Positions 1 to 7,455 of a DNA stretch of 64,000 nucleotides are shown piece by piece. How positions within the stretch are numbered: position 1 is the stretch's first letter; the number at the start of each line of letters is the position of its first letter. The stretch is from Clostridium_AD sp937920395 (GTDB lineage Bacteria; Bacillota; Clostridia; Clostridiales; Clostridiaceae). Location of the stretch: NCBI GenBank assembly GCA_052274345.1, contig DAVZGP010000015.1, positions 4,887 to 68,886 of the forward strand, given 5' to 3'. Position numbers and translations under genes: made by a program. The notes below the pieces were generated by a model. That model did no database searches. It saw only the letters and a list, made by a program, of their open reading frames with translations, and was not told the origin of the DNA.

Positions 1-280
1 ATGTAACAGCAACTGCTGTATCAGTTCCAGGGGTAATAACTAAATTTGTTGAAAAGTCGAACTTAATACATGGATCATTAAAACACCTTGTGCCTAAGCT
101 AAGGGTAGCTAGTCTTGGAGTTAAAACTGCAGTGCCTGGGGTACCTACAGCAGTATCTGCTGTAGGTATTACAGTTACTGGATTTGATGCCTTACACTTT
201 AATAAAGCTTTAGCTTCTCCAGCTTTATTGCAACAACTTTCTTTCTCATCTTGATAATAATCTTTTGAATGTAAATTCAT
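1..280 (-). CDS. DUF4489-like protein, partial (3' end outside window)
   Basis: The gene starts at an ATG at 278-280 behind an AAGGAGGA ribosome binding site, and 93 codons are visible before the window edge. The N-terminus is charged with a CC pair, followed by LLKCKASNPVTV and then TPGTAVLTPRLATLSL and NDPCIKFDF. The same blocks occur in the same order in the neighbour at 456-1025, so the two are paralogues. The layout matches what I recall of clostridial DUF4489 proteins, which have no established function. A sigma-K-type promoter lies upstream, suggesting late mother-cell expression and a place on the spore surface; that location is inference. Confidence 0.75.
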   Translation of the reverse strand, partial: MNLHSKDYYQDEKESCCNKAGEAKALLKCKASNPVTVIPTADTAVGTPGTAVLTPRLATLSLGTRCFNDPCIKFDFSTNLVITPGTDTAVAVT

Positions 281-353
281 TTATTTAATCCTCCTTAAAT
301 TTGATAACATAATTTGTAGCACAATAATAACATTTAGTAAGACTTCTATACTA

Positions 354-380
354 TAATATATGAATTAAAATTTTAAATGT
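354..380 (-). promoter_or_regulatory. Sigma-K-type promoter of the partial DUF4489-like gene
   Basis: Read on the minus strand, AC is followed by exactly 16 bases and then CATATATTA, which fits the sigma-K pattern AC-N16-CATAnnnTA. It lies 74 bases upstream of the start codon. The same spacing recurs at four other genes in the first 5 kb. Confidence 0.55.
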
Positions 381-393
381 TCTGATTAAAAAT

Positions 394-421
394 AAAAAGA
401 CCCTTTTTATAGGGCCTTTTT
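394..421 (-). terminator. Terminator downstream of the 456-1025 gene
   Basis: The arms AAAAAGaCCC and GGGcCTTTTT pair with one internal A/C mismatch and an 8-base loop. On the minus strand the hairpin is followed by a T-rich run. It lies just past the stop of the DUF4489-like gene. Confidence 0.6.
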
Positions 422-455
422 ATTTTTTATGGAATTATTATTATCAATAATATAA

Positions 456-1025
456 TTATCCTTCCACTACTAAAGCTACTAGTGTTGGATTGTTAAATGT
501 TACTATTGCAGTGGCTGCTGTTACAGTACCAGTACCACCAGCTGTAGATACAGTACTTGCTGATATAAAGTAAGTGCAACACTCACTATCACAATCACAA
601 CCACTATCACTATCGCAATCACAAACTTTAAAAGTTATAATATCAGTTATAGTTGTTATTCCTGTTGTTGAATAAACCCATGGATTTCCAATTGCAGTTG
701 CAATAGTTTCACCTTTACAAAGTCTATTTAATTGGAATGTAATAGCAGATGTTGCTGTTGTAGCTGAAGCAGTAATAGTTATATTATTTGCAAATTCGAA
801 TAATATGCATGGGTCATGAAAAGCACCTGTGTCTAAAGTAGCTGTAGCTAGTCTTGGAGTAATTACTGCAGTTCCTGGAACCCCTGCAGTGGTGGTTGAT
901 GTCGCAGTTACTGTTACTGGATTTCCAGCTTTACATTTTAATATAACTTTAGTTCCTTCTTCTTTTTTCTTTTTGCAGCCACACTCTTTTTCTTCTTCGT
1001 AATGACCTCTTGAATTTGAATTCAT
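456..1025 (-). CDS. DUF4489-like protein
   Basis: A complete 189-residue gene with a good ribosome binding site (AAGGAGGAA). It has a Lys/Glu-rich N-terminus with CGCKKKK, then VILKCKAGNPVTVT, a Thr/Ala-rich middle, TPRLATATLDTG and HDPCILFEF, then ITFQLNRLC, and a Cys/Asp/Ser-rich stretch near residues 137-152. No signal peptide or membrane segment is visible. It is a paralogue of the partial gene at 1-280. The beta-strand-like Thr/Val pattern and the sporulation promoter suggest a structural spore-surface protein, but this is inferred; the family has no known biochemical role. Confidence 0.8.
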   Translation of the reverse strand: MNSNSRGHYEEEKECGCKKKKEEGTKVILKCKAGNPVTVTATSTTTAGVPGTAVITPRLATATLDTGAFHDPCILFEFANNITITASATTATSAITFQLNRLCKGETIATAIGNPWVYSTTGITTITDIITFKVCDCDSDSGCDCDSECCTYFISASTVSTAGGTGTVTAATAIVTFNNPTLVALVVEG

Positions 1026-1060
1026 ATATTATTCCTCCTTAAATTTAAAAGCATAATGTG

Positions 1061-1121
1061 TAGTATAAGAATTCTAAATGTACTGTTTACATAAGGCGGA
1101 TATATTAGAATTCTTATACTA
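1061..1121 (-). repeat. 17-bp perfect inverted repeat in the DUF4489-like 5' leader
   Basis: TAGTATAAGAATTCTAA at 1061-1077 is the exact reverse complement of 1105-1121, with a 27-base spacer. On the minus strand the distal arm begins right after the -10 element at 1122-1130, so the hairpin would form the very 5' end of the transcript. It may stabilise the mRNA or bind a regulator. Confidence 0.6.
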
Positions 1122-1148
1122 TAATGTATGACTTAGATTTATAAATGT
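1122..1148 (-). promoter_or_regulatory. Sigma-K-type promoter of the 456-1025 gene
   Basis: On the minus strand AC (1147-1148), 16 bases, then CATACATTA (1122-1130). It matches AC-N16-CATAnnnTA with the same spacing as the neighbouring promoters. Confidence 0.55.
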
Positions 1149-1179
1149 TCTAGTTAATTTTAATTATTTTAAAAATTAC

Positions 1180-1947
1180 TTATTCTTCCTCTTCACATTC
1201 GCATTCATCATCAAACAAAGGTTTAAGTTTTTGATCTGGGAAGAATTTTGGAACTGGTGCTCGATCAAATTTTTCACAAGGGTCTTCTTCGCACTCTTCT
1301 TCACATTGGCAAGGTACTGGGCAATATCCATATGCCGGAATTAATAGCTGAACAATTAGTTCACATTTTACAATAAGATGAAATCCTAGGGTTACATCTA
1401 AAACACTTTCATCACAATCATCCTTGCAAAAGAATCCATCTAAACATTCTGCTACTAATTCAAGCTTTATAATTTCTGAATCAAGATCACTGGATTTACC
1501 AGTTGGCACAGTTGTAGCAGATATTTGCGCAATTGAATCTGGACAATATAGTTTTGGTATAACCTCTGTACGATTAATCTCATAAAATTCACATTTTGTT
1601 TCTCCATCACAGTTTATATATTCAGCATAAAATGAAATTACAAAACATACTATTACTTTTTTGTAACTAGGATTTTTTTTGAGTGGAATTTTCTCTACCG
1701 AAATAAGCTGTAATTTATAATCCCTGCAGCCTGTAAATACTCTTGGGTCTTCAAGAGGGTCACTTCTTAATTCTTCATCGGTATCTACAGTATCTTTACC
1801 GCATCCATAAACTAAACATCTTTTAATTAAGCATTGGTCAAAAACCTTTGGGATTTCAACGCAAACTAGTTCTGCTGGATCTGGAAGGTATCCTTGCTTA
1901 TTAATTACACCCGGTCTTGCAATAAAATCATTATGAGAAATAGTCAT
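1180..1947 (-). CDS. Cys-rich probable spore-surface protein, paralogue 1
   Basis: A 255-residue protein starting at ATG 1947 behind AAAAGGAGG. It has many cysteines (RCLVYGCG, FTGCRD, VICFV-like and VAECLD blocks) and an acidic Cys-rich tail. A conserved core reads VEIPKVFDQCLIKRC, then YEINRTEV, YCPDSIAQIS, LGFHLIVKCEL and VQLLIPAYGYC. There is no signal peptide. I do not recognise a named family. The neighbour at 2229-2996 is a close paralogue along its whole length. A perfect AC-N16-CATAnnnTA element upstream and the Cys content fit a disulfide-linked spore coat or exosporium component, by inference. Confidence 0.7.
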   Translation of the reverse strand: MTISHNDFIARPGVINKQGYLPDPAELVCVEIPKVFDQCLIKRCLVYGCGKDTVDTDEELRSDPLEDPRVFTGCRDYKLQLISVEKIPLKKNPSYKKVIVCFVISFYAEYINCDGETKCEFYEINRTEVIPKLYCPDSIAQISATTVPTGKSSDLDSEIIKLELVAECLDGFFCKDDCDESVLDVTLGFHLIVKCELIVQLLIPAYGYCPVPCQCEEECEEDPCEKFDRAPVPKFFPDQKLKPLFDDECECEEEE

Positions 1948-2001
1948 TAATTATCCTCCTTTTATGTTAAATGATACACATCTAATTCGTGTTCTCTGTT
2001 T

Positions 2002-2028
2002 TATAGTATGCTGTTACAAATAAGATGT
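2002..2028 (-). promoter_or_regulatory. Sigma-K-type promoter of the 1180-1947 gene
   Basis: On the minus strand AC, 16 bases, CATACTATA (2002-2010). The -10 lies 55 bases upstream of the start codon. The same 9-mer sits at the same distance from the paralogue at 2229-2996. Confidence 0.6.
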
Positions 2029-2095
2029 GATTGATAAATCAATAAATTTTAAAAAAGATTTTTAAATGGAGATTATATTTAAATATTAACATTCT

Positions 2096-2121
2096 AAAAG
2101 GCTCGTTTTATCGAGCCTTTT
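2096..2121 (-). terminator. Terminator downstream of the 2229-2996 gene
   Basis: Perfect 10-bp stem: AAAAGGCTCG at 2096-2105 pairs with CGAGCCTTTT at 2112-2121, with a 6-base loop. It ends in a short T run in either direction and separates the two paralogous genes. Confidence 0.7.
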
Positions 2122-2228
2122 AATTATTATAGTATTATGTGAAGCGCTAATGGTTTTGTGTTACCATAGCGAAAATATTTCATTATTAATAAAGTAAGGT
2201 TGAGTAATTACTACAAAATATGGTATTA

Positions 2229-2996
2229 TCATTCTTCACACTCATCATCACATTTATCATAAAACAAAGGCCTAAGCTTTTGATCGGGAAAAAATTTTGG
2301 AACTGGTGCTCGATCAAATATTTCACAAGGATCATCTTCACAATCTTCTTCACATTGCCTAGGAACTGAACAATAACCATATGATGGAATTAATAGTTGA
2401 ACAACTAACTCACATTTTACAATAAGATGAAATCCTAATGTTATGTCTAAAATAGTTTCATCACATTCATTATTGAATAAATTACCATTTAAACATTCTG
2501 CTACCAATTCAAGTTTTATAATTTCAGAATCAAAGTCACTAGACTTACCAGTAGATACACAAGTAGCAGATATTTGTGCTATTGAATCAGGGCAATATAG
2601 TTTCGATATGACCTCTGTACGATTAATCTCATAAAACTCACATTGATTATCACCATTACAATCTGTAAAATCAGCATAAAATGAAACTACAAAACAAACT
2701 ATTATTTTTTTATAACTAGAGTTTAATTTTAGTGGTATTTTTTCTAATGAAACAAGCTTTAGTTCAAAATCCCTGCAGCCTGTAAATGTTTTTGGATTAT
2801 CAAGGGGATTACTTCTTAATTCAGCATCTGTATCAACTGTATCTGGTCCGCAGCCATAAACTAAACATCTTTTAATAAGGCACTGATCAAAAACTTTTGG
2901 AATTTCAATACAAACTAACTCAGATGGATCAGGAAGGTATCCTTGTTTGTTAACAAGACCAGGTCTTGGAATAAAATCATCACGAGTAATAGCCAT
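2229..2996 (-). CDS. Cys-rich probable spore-surface protein, paralogue 2
   Basis: I place the start at ATG 2996 (MAITRDDF), preceded by AAAAGGAGGAG. An in-frame start 16 codons upstream would include the ribosome binding site. The 255-residue product shares the core blocks of the 1180-1947 protein (VFDQCLIKRCLVYGCG, FTGCRD, YEINRTEV, YCPDSIAQIS, LGFHLIVKCEL) and the tail APVPKFFPDQKL. The pair looks like a tandem duplication with separate promoters and terminators. Function is unknown; a spore-surface role is inferred from Cys content and promoter type. Confidence 0.7.
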   Translation of the reverse strand: MAITRDDFIPRPGLVNKQGYLPDPSELVCIEIPKVFDQCLIKRCLVYGCGPDTVDTDAELRSNPLDNPKTFTGCRDFELKLVSLEKIPLKLNSSYKKIIVCFVVSFYADFTDCNGDNQCEFYEINRTEVISKLYCPDSIAQISATCVSTGKSSDFDSEIIKLELVAECLNGNLFNNECDETILDITLGFHLIVKCELVVQLLIPSYGYCSVPRQCEEDCEDDPCEIFDRAPVPKFFPDQKLRPLFYDKCDDECEE

Positions 2997-3050
2997 TATT
3001 TCTCCTCCTTTTATGTCAAGTGGTACACTTTCAATTCGTATCACTTATGG

Positions 3051-3077
3051 TATAGTATGCTAGTGTATACTAGTTGT
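3051..3077 (-). promoter_or_regulatory. Sigma-K-type promoter of the 2229-2996 gene
   Basis: On the minus strand AC (3076-3077), 16 bases, CATACTATA (3051-3059), 55 bases upstream of the start codon. It is identical in core and placement to the promoter at 2002-2028. Confidence 0.6.
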
Positions 3078-3226
3078 GAGTAATATGAGCTTCTATAATC
3101 TATGTGTTAATTTGCATTAGATTAATACAATATTAGTTAGGTGTTATATGTATTGTATCTAATATTAATTATTAGGTTATATATTACTTTGATATAAAAT
3201 ATAATTTCTATAAGGAGATGAGTAAT

Positions 3227-4759
3227 ATGATATTATGTAGCCCATGTATATTATACGATGGTGAAGATCATATATGGAAATTTTATGTAAATGATAATAA
3301 TGATTTAATATACAATATAATGTATTCAGAAGATAAATGGACTAAAGAAAAGAAAATTGACAGCGAAGTTTTAGATTTTGTAGTAAGCTTAGATATGGAT
3401 AACAAAATTTGCATTATATATAGTGTAAAAGTAGGGGAGCTTAAGTTTTGTGTATGGGAGGTTGACAGGTGGCTTGGAAAAACCATTTATACTTTTGAAA
3501 ATAAAGAATATGAGATGTCAGAATTAAGTGTTATTACAATTTATAAATCAACCAATATATTTTTTATTGCTAAAAATAATTTAAGTAAAATAAAATGTTC
3601 ATTAATTCATTTATGTTTAAATAAGGATGAAAGCATATTTAATACAATAGATACCATAACGTTTCAAAAGGATATTTTTTTTCATTATGAAGTACAAACC
3701 TTAGAAAATGACACTTTATCATTAATATTTATAAAAGGTGAAAAAAATGGATCATCAATAAATTTGGCAGAATACAAAAACAATAAATGGAGTACTCCTA
3801 AAAGATTGTATGGAATTATCGGTAGTAGTGTTAATTTTTATACAGCATTATATTTAGACAACATAAATATAATGAATTTGTCTAAAGAAGGCTCTTTATA
3901 TGTGTTAGAAAATGTAGTAATTGGACCTGATGGAAAAATGAAAAGTTATAAAATACATGAAACTCCATGTAAACCAATTAATTTTTGTTTTGTTGAAATT
4001 AAAGGAATTCTTTGGGCAACGTGGGTTGAAGGTAAAGATGTTTATGTGTCTTCATATAAACACAAATGGAGTGAACCCTGCAAATATTATATAGAGGCTA
4101 CTGATGAATTTTTAATATACAAATATTTATCTTTAAGTAATAAAGATAATGCTATAAAGTGTAGATATATACTAGGAACAAATTCGACGCAAATAAAGCT
4201 AGTATCTCCTAACTACACAAATGATTATAATAATAGTATTTCTCAAATTACCAAAGTAGATGAAAGAGTAACATTAGATTCTTCAGTTGAAAAAGGGAAA
4301 ATAAATTTGCAAGAAGAAAATTTGATTTTGAAAAAAAACAATAGCGATTTTAAAAAAGAACTTATGGATTTGCAAATAAAATATCAACAAAAACTGAGAG
4401 TTATAGAGGAATTAGAAGATAATTTCTTTATGCTTACAAATGCAAAGAAAAAAGCTGAAGAAAAACTTTCTATAATAGCTGAGATTCAAAAAACTTCTAT
4501 GAAAAAGTTGAAGGTAATGGAAATTGAAAAAATATCTAGTACTGTACTGCTAGATGATCTAACAAATAAATCACAAAAACTTACTAATGAATATGAAGGA
4601 TTAAAAGAACAAAAAATATATAAATCTAATGTCATAAGTGAATTAAAAAATAAATTGCAACAATTAACTAGTGAAAAGGAAGCGTTAAGACAAGATTTAG
4701 ATTTTGAAAAAAGTATTGGTATTGTAAATAGAATTTTCAAAAAAAAATCTGAAAAATAA
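3227..4759 (+). CDS. Propeller-like protein with C-terminal coiled coil
   Basis: I choose ATG 3227 because AAGGAG at 3212-3217 is spaced correctly for it; the ATG at 3218 abuts that site. The product is 510 residues. Roughly residues 1-330 show repeated units with W-containing strands (HIWKFYVN, DKWTKEKK, NNKWSTPKRL, GILWATWVEG, HKWSEPCKYY), spaced as in beta-propeller or sialidase-like folds. Residues from about 350 on are rich in Lys/Glu/Leu heptads and predict a long coiled coil. No catalytic motif or signal peptide is seen. It is transcribed away from the Cys-rich genes. It may be a spore-associated scaffold; the function is not known. Confidence 0.6.
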   Translation: MILCSPCILYDGEDHIWKFYVNDNNDLIYNIMYSEDKWTKEKKIDSEVLDFVVSLDMDNKICIIYSVKVGELKFCVWEVDRWLGKTIYTFENKEYEMSELSVITIYKSTNIFFIAKNNLSKIKCSLIHLCLNKDESIFNTIDTITFQKDIFFHYEVQTLENDTLSLIFIKGEKNGSSINLAEYKNNKWSTPKRLYGIIGSSVNFYTALYLDNINIMNLSKEGSLYVLENVVIGPDGKMKSYKIHETPCKPINFCFVEIKGILWATWVEGKDVYVSSYKHKWSEPCKYYIEATDEFLIYKYLSLSNKDNAIKCRYILGTNSTQIKLVSPNYTNDYNNSISQITKVDERVTLDSSVEKGKINLQEENLILKKNNSDFKKELMDLQIKYQQKLRVIEELEDNFFMLTNAKKKAEEKLSIIAEIQKTSMKKLKVMEIEKISSTVLLDDLTNKSQKLTNEYEGLKEQKIYKSNVISELKNKLQQLTSEKEALRQDLDFEKSIGIVNRIFKKKSEK

Positions 4760-4818
4760 ATATAATAATCTCAAGAAAAAATATTACACTTTAAATTAAC
4801 AAGATGAATTTACTTATC

Positions 4819-4845
4819 ACAATAGTAGTATGATTTCATATTATA
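4819..4845 (+). promoter_or_regulatory. Sigma-K-type promoter upstream of the DUF3343 gene
   Basis: AC at 4819-4820, 16 bases, then CATATTATA at 4837-4845. It lies 74 bases before the 4919 start. The spacing equals that of the four minus-strand promoters. Confidence 0.55.
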
Positions 4846-4918
4846 GAGTATTCAATTGTTTTATTTAATATAAAATCATTTATAAACTTGATCAGCAACA
4901 AAGGGGATGTACAAGACG

Positions 4919-5185
4919 ATGCAAGTAGAAGAATCCGAATATTTAGTAGTTTACCCAGGTCATAATACTACAACACTTTTGTACCAAAGACTTTTAAAGA
5001 AGTCTTGCAATGTTGAATTAGTGTCAACACCAATAAAAATATCTTATGGTTGTAGTTTATCTATTAAATTTAAAGAAATCTATATGGATATTGTTAATGC
5101 TGAAATTCTAAAAATCAGTATAAAGCCCAAAGGAGTATACAAAATCATTAAAAAACTAAAGTTTAATACCTATGAAATGATTTAG
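4919..5185 (+). CDS. DUF3343 protein (putative Se/S carrier-like)
   Basis: The ATG at 4919 is preferred over 4907 because the AAAGGGG site at 4900-4906 directly touches the latter. The product is 88 residues. YLVVYPGHNTTTLLYQRLL, followed by VELVSTPIKISYGCSLSIKF, has the DUF3343 plan: a small alpha/beta fold in which a short helix follows the first strand and a conserved Cys follows the sequence for the third strand. Family members have been proposed as Se/S carriers, but the function is unproven. It lies 114 bases upstream of the propeller gene at 5300 and is probably co-transcribed with it. Confidence 0.65.
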   Translation: MQVEESEYLVVYPGHNTTTLLYQRLLKKSCNVELVSTPIKISYGCSLSIKFKEIYMDIVNAEILKISIKPKGVYKIIKKLKFNTYEMI

Positions 5186-5299
5186 TTTACATTTATATTA
5201 TTTTTGGATTTGGGTTTTCCGAATCCTTTTTTTATTTTGTGCATATTTTGTACACTTAAAGCATATTTTCTATTAATAAGGTTAAAGGGTGTGATTGAA

Positions 5300-6790
5300 A
5301 TGGATACAATTATAAGAAAAAATTTTTATTTTGTTTCAAATGTTAAAACTGGAACCTTAACTGTAATTGATGGGCTTTGCAATACAATATTAAAAGAAAT
5401 AAAAATTGGTAAAAGACCATTCAAATTAGCAATAAAAGATGATAATACAATTGGTGTTGCTTGTGATGTTAGTAATACAATTTCGTTTGTTAATTGTAAA
5501 AGTTATGAAATAAGAGAACACTTTATTTCTAATAATGGTAATCTGATAATTGATAAAACAAATCAAAAGATATATGTTTCAGATACATCTGAGGTAACTA
5601 TATATGATATGAATTTAGACAAAATAATAAATCGTTTTCGAGAATTTTCAGCGATTACTGATATAAAGCTTAACGCAAAAGGATCTAAACTATATGTATT
5701 AGATATGTTATTAAAACAATTAAACATTTATAGAACCGATACCTATACACTTATAAATTCATTTGAAAATTTAGGAATTAATCCAATATCCCTCTTAATT
5801 TCAGAGGATGATAAAACAGCATATATTTCAACAAAGATTGATATATTAAAAATAGATATTGGTTCAAAACTTGTAACTAAACTGATTTTGCCAAAAGGAT
5901 CTTTGATAAATGATATGGTGTTAAATGAAAGGACCTTATATGCATCAAACTTAGGGCTAAATAGAATAGAATTAATAGATACTCAAACTAATAAAGTATA
6001 CAATTATATTTTTACCTCAAGGTCTGAACCTACTAGCCTTTTTATAACTGATGACAATACTAAGCTATTAGTTGCTAATAGAGTTTGCAATGATTATGGT
6101 GGAATTGATATAATAGATTTAAAATCAAATTGTTTGATTAGTTCAATTCTAATGAATACAATTAATAGTCAGCCATATGATATTATTTCAATTAATCTTT
6201 CTTTTACATATGATACAACAGTTGCAATTACTAATTTTAATCCTGGTAACAAACAAATTGCGGTATTAGTAAAAAGAATATTTGCATCATATAATGAAAA
6301 TATAAAATTTCCTACTATAAGCTTTAATTTACCTAAAGAAATAAATTCTTCTTATATATATAAATATACAAAGTTCGAACCAGGTATAATAGTGCCATCT
6401 ACTGAATTTATGAGCTATGTATCCACAATATCTGAATTTTCAAGTATTAAATTCATTGCAAGAGTTAATTATATAACATATTATCTTGAAAACAATATAA
6501 ACAAATATATAAATGGATTTTTTGAAAAACCTATAGATGTACTATTGAAGATTACCAAAGAGCGTAATTTAAATGAATTTGAGCTTAGTATTAAAACGAC
6601 TAGTAACTTTACAAATAACCCCAAATTTCTAAATAATGTACTTACTTTTGGTGTTAGCACTTTAATGGAGTTAAAAGTAATAGGTGAAGATGAAATATAT
6701 CTTACTAATTTAAAAGAAGAGGACAATTTTGAAGAATTCTCTGTTTTTGATGGCTCGATTTTTCCTGATGATACAATAATTCCATTTTAA
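5300..6790 (+). CDS. YVTN/YncE-like beta-propeller protein
   Basis: I start at ATG 5300 (MDTIIRKNF) behind AAAGGGTGTG. The open frame upstream of it lacks a ribosome binding site. The 496-residue product has at least six repeats of the type Y-V/I-S/D-N-x-x-x-x-x-I-x-V-I-D, for example FYFVSNVKTGTLTVIDG, IYVSDTSEVTIYD, LYVLDMLLKQLNIY, LYASNLGLNRIELID and LLVANRVCNDYGGIDIIDL. This is the YVTN/YncE seven-bladed propeller signature. The C-terminal 170 residues are a separate, non-repeat region. There is no signal peptide. A strong terminator follows. The location beside sporulation-promoter genes suggests a spore-associated role. Confidence 0.65.
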   Translation: MDTIIRKNFYFVSNVKTGTLTVIDGLCNTILKEIKIGKRPFKLAIKDDNTIGVACDVSNTISFVNCKSYEIREHFISNNGNLIIDKTNQKIYVSDTSEVTIYDMNLDKIINRFREFSAITDIKLNAKGSKLYVLDMLLKQLNIYRTDTYTLINSFENLGINPISLLISEDDKTAYISTKIDILKIDIGSKLVTKLILPKGSLINDMVLNERTLYASNLGLNRIELIDTQTNKVYNYIFTSRSEPTSLFITDDNTKLLVANRVCNDYGGIDIIDLKSNCLISSILMNTINSQPYDIISINLSFTYDTTVAITNFNPGNKQIAVLVKRIFASYNENIKFPTISFNLPKEINSSYIYKYTKFEPGIIVPSTEFMSYVSTISEFSSIKFIARVNYITYYLENNINKYINGFFEKPIDVLLKITKERNLNEFELSIKTTSNFTNNPKFLNNVLTFGVSTLMELKVIGEDEIYLTNLKEEDNFEEFSVFDGSIFPDDTIIPF

Positions 6791-6846
6791 TATAAAAATA
6801 AATATTTTTATCTGGATTTTAGGATAATGAAACGGAAAGCGAGACG

Positions 6847-6883
6847 TAGCAATGTAAACTTAATTATTAAGTTTACATTGCTA
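6847..6883 (+). terminator. Strong terminator after the YVTN-like gene
   Basis: Perfect 17-bp stem: TAGCAATGTAAACTTAA at 6847-6863 pairs with 6867-6883 around a 3-base loop. It is followed by ATTTTTC on the plus strand. The stop codon of the convergent gene lies in its right arm. Confidence 0.8.
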
Positions 6884-7153
6884 TTTTTCGCTTGGTTTTA
6901 ATTCTTCTATTTCAAGTTTATCAAAATATATTTCCTCAATAAAATTATTTTCATCAAAACTTGATTTACGTCTTTTGTTGAATTCACTTACATTGGGTTT
7001 TAACCAATAAGGTGTTGAAATATCAAATTTGTAACATAACTCAGTTATACATATTTTTAGATTCTCTTGGTAACTATCTTCTATTTCAGATATTGCAACT
7101 TCATCTCTTATAATTCTATTATCCTTTATTAATTTGCCCCAAATTTTTAACAT
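6881..7153 (-). CDS. Conserved hypothetical protein, 90 aa
   Basis: ATG 7153 sits behind AAGGAGGCCACG. The protein is acidic, with no membrane segment or cysteine pairs. Its mid-section, ITELCYKFDISTPYWLKPN followed by EFNKRRKSSFDENNF, looks conserved and globular. I recall similar small proteins in clostridia but cannot name a family. It stands alone between two convergent or divergent units, and its stop codon overlaps the terminator hairpin of the upstream plus-strand gene. Confidence 0.65.
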   Translation of the reverse strand: MLKIWGKLIKDNRIIRDEVAISEIEDSYQENLKICITELCYKFDISTPYWLKPNVSEFNKRRKSSFDENNFIEEIYFDKLEIEELKPSEK

Positions 7154-7455
7154 CGTGGCCTCCTTACTTGTATTTTTTTAAAAAATATCATTTATAATCT
7201 AATATTTTTTGCTAGTCCTAAGTTTATCATAATTATTAAATAAAGTCATGTTATATGTTAAGTATCTCTTGATTGTTTTCATCTTTAATGAAGAAGTATA
7301 AGTTGATTATTTTTACGAGATATTGCACATACTGAATTTAATATATATTCTAAATAAAATTTATATAGTATGTCTTAATATTTAAATTCTTTAATTTATT
7401 CTATATGTTACATAGTTGTATGTTTAAGTATAAAACAAAGGAGGATTAAAAATAC
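7154..7455. other. Intergenic region, no gene seen
   Basis: About 300 AT-rich bases between divergent genes. I see no riboswitch, tRNA or long palindrome here. It presumably holds the promoters of both flanking genes. Confidence 0.5.
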
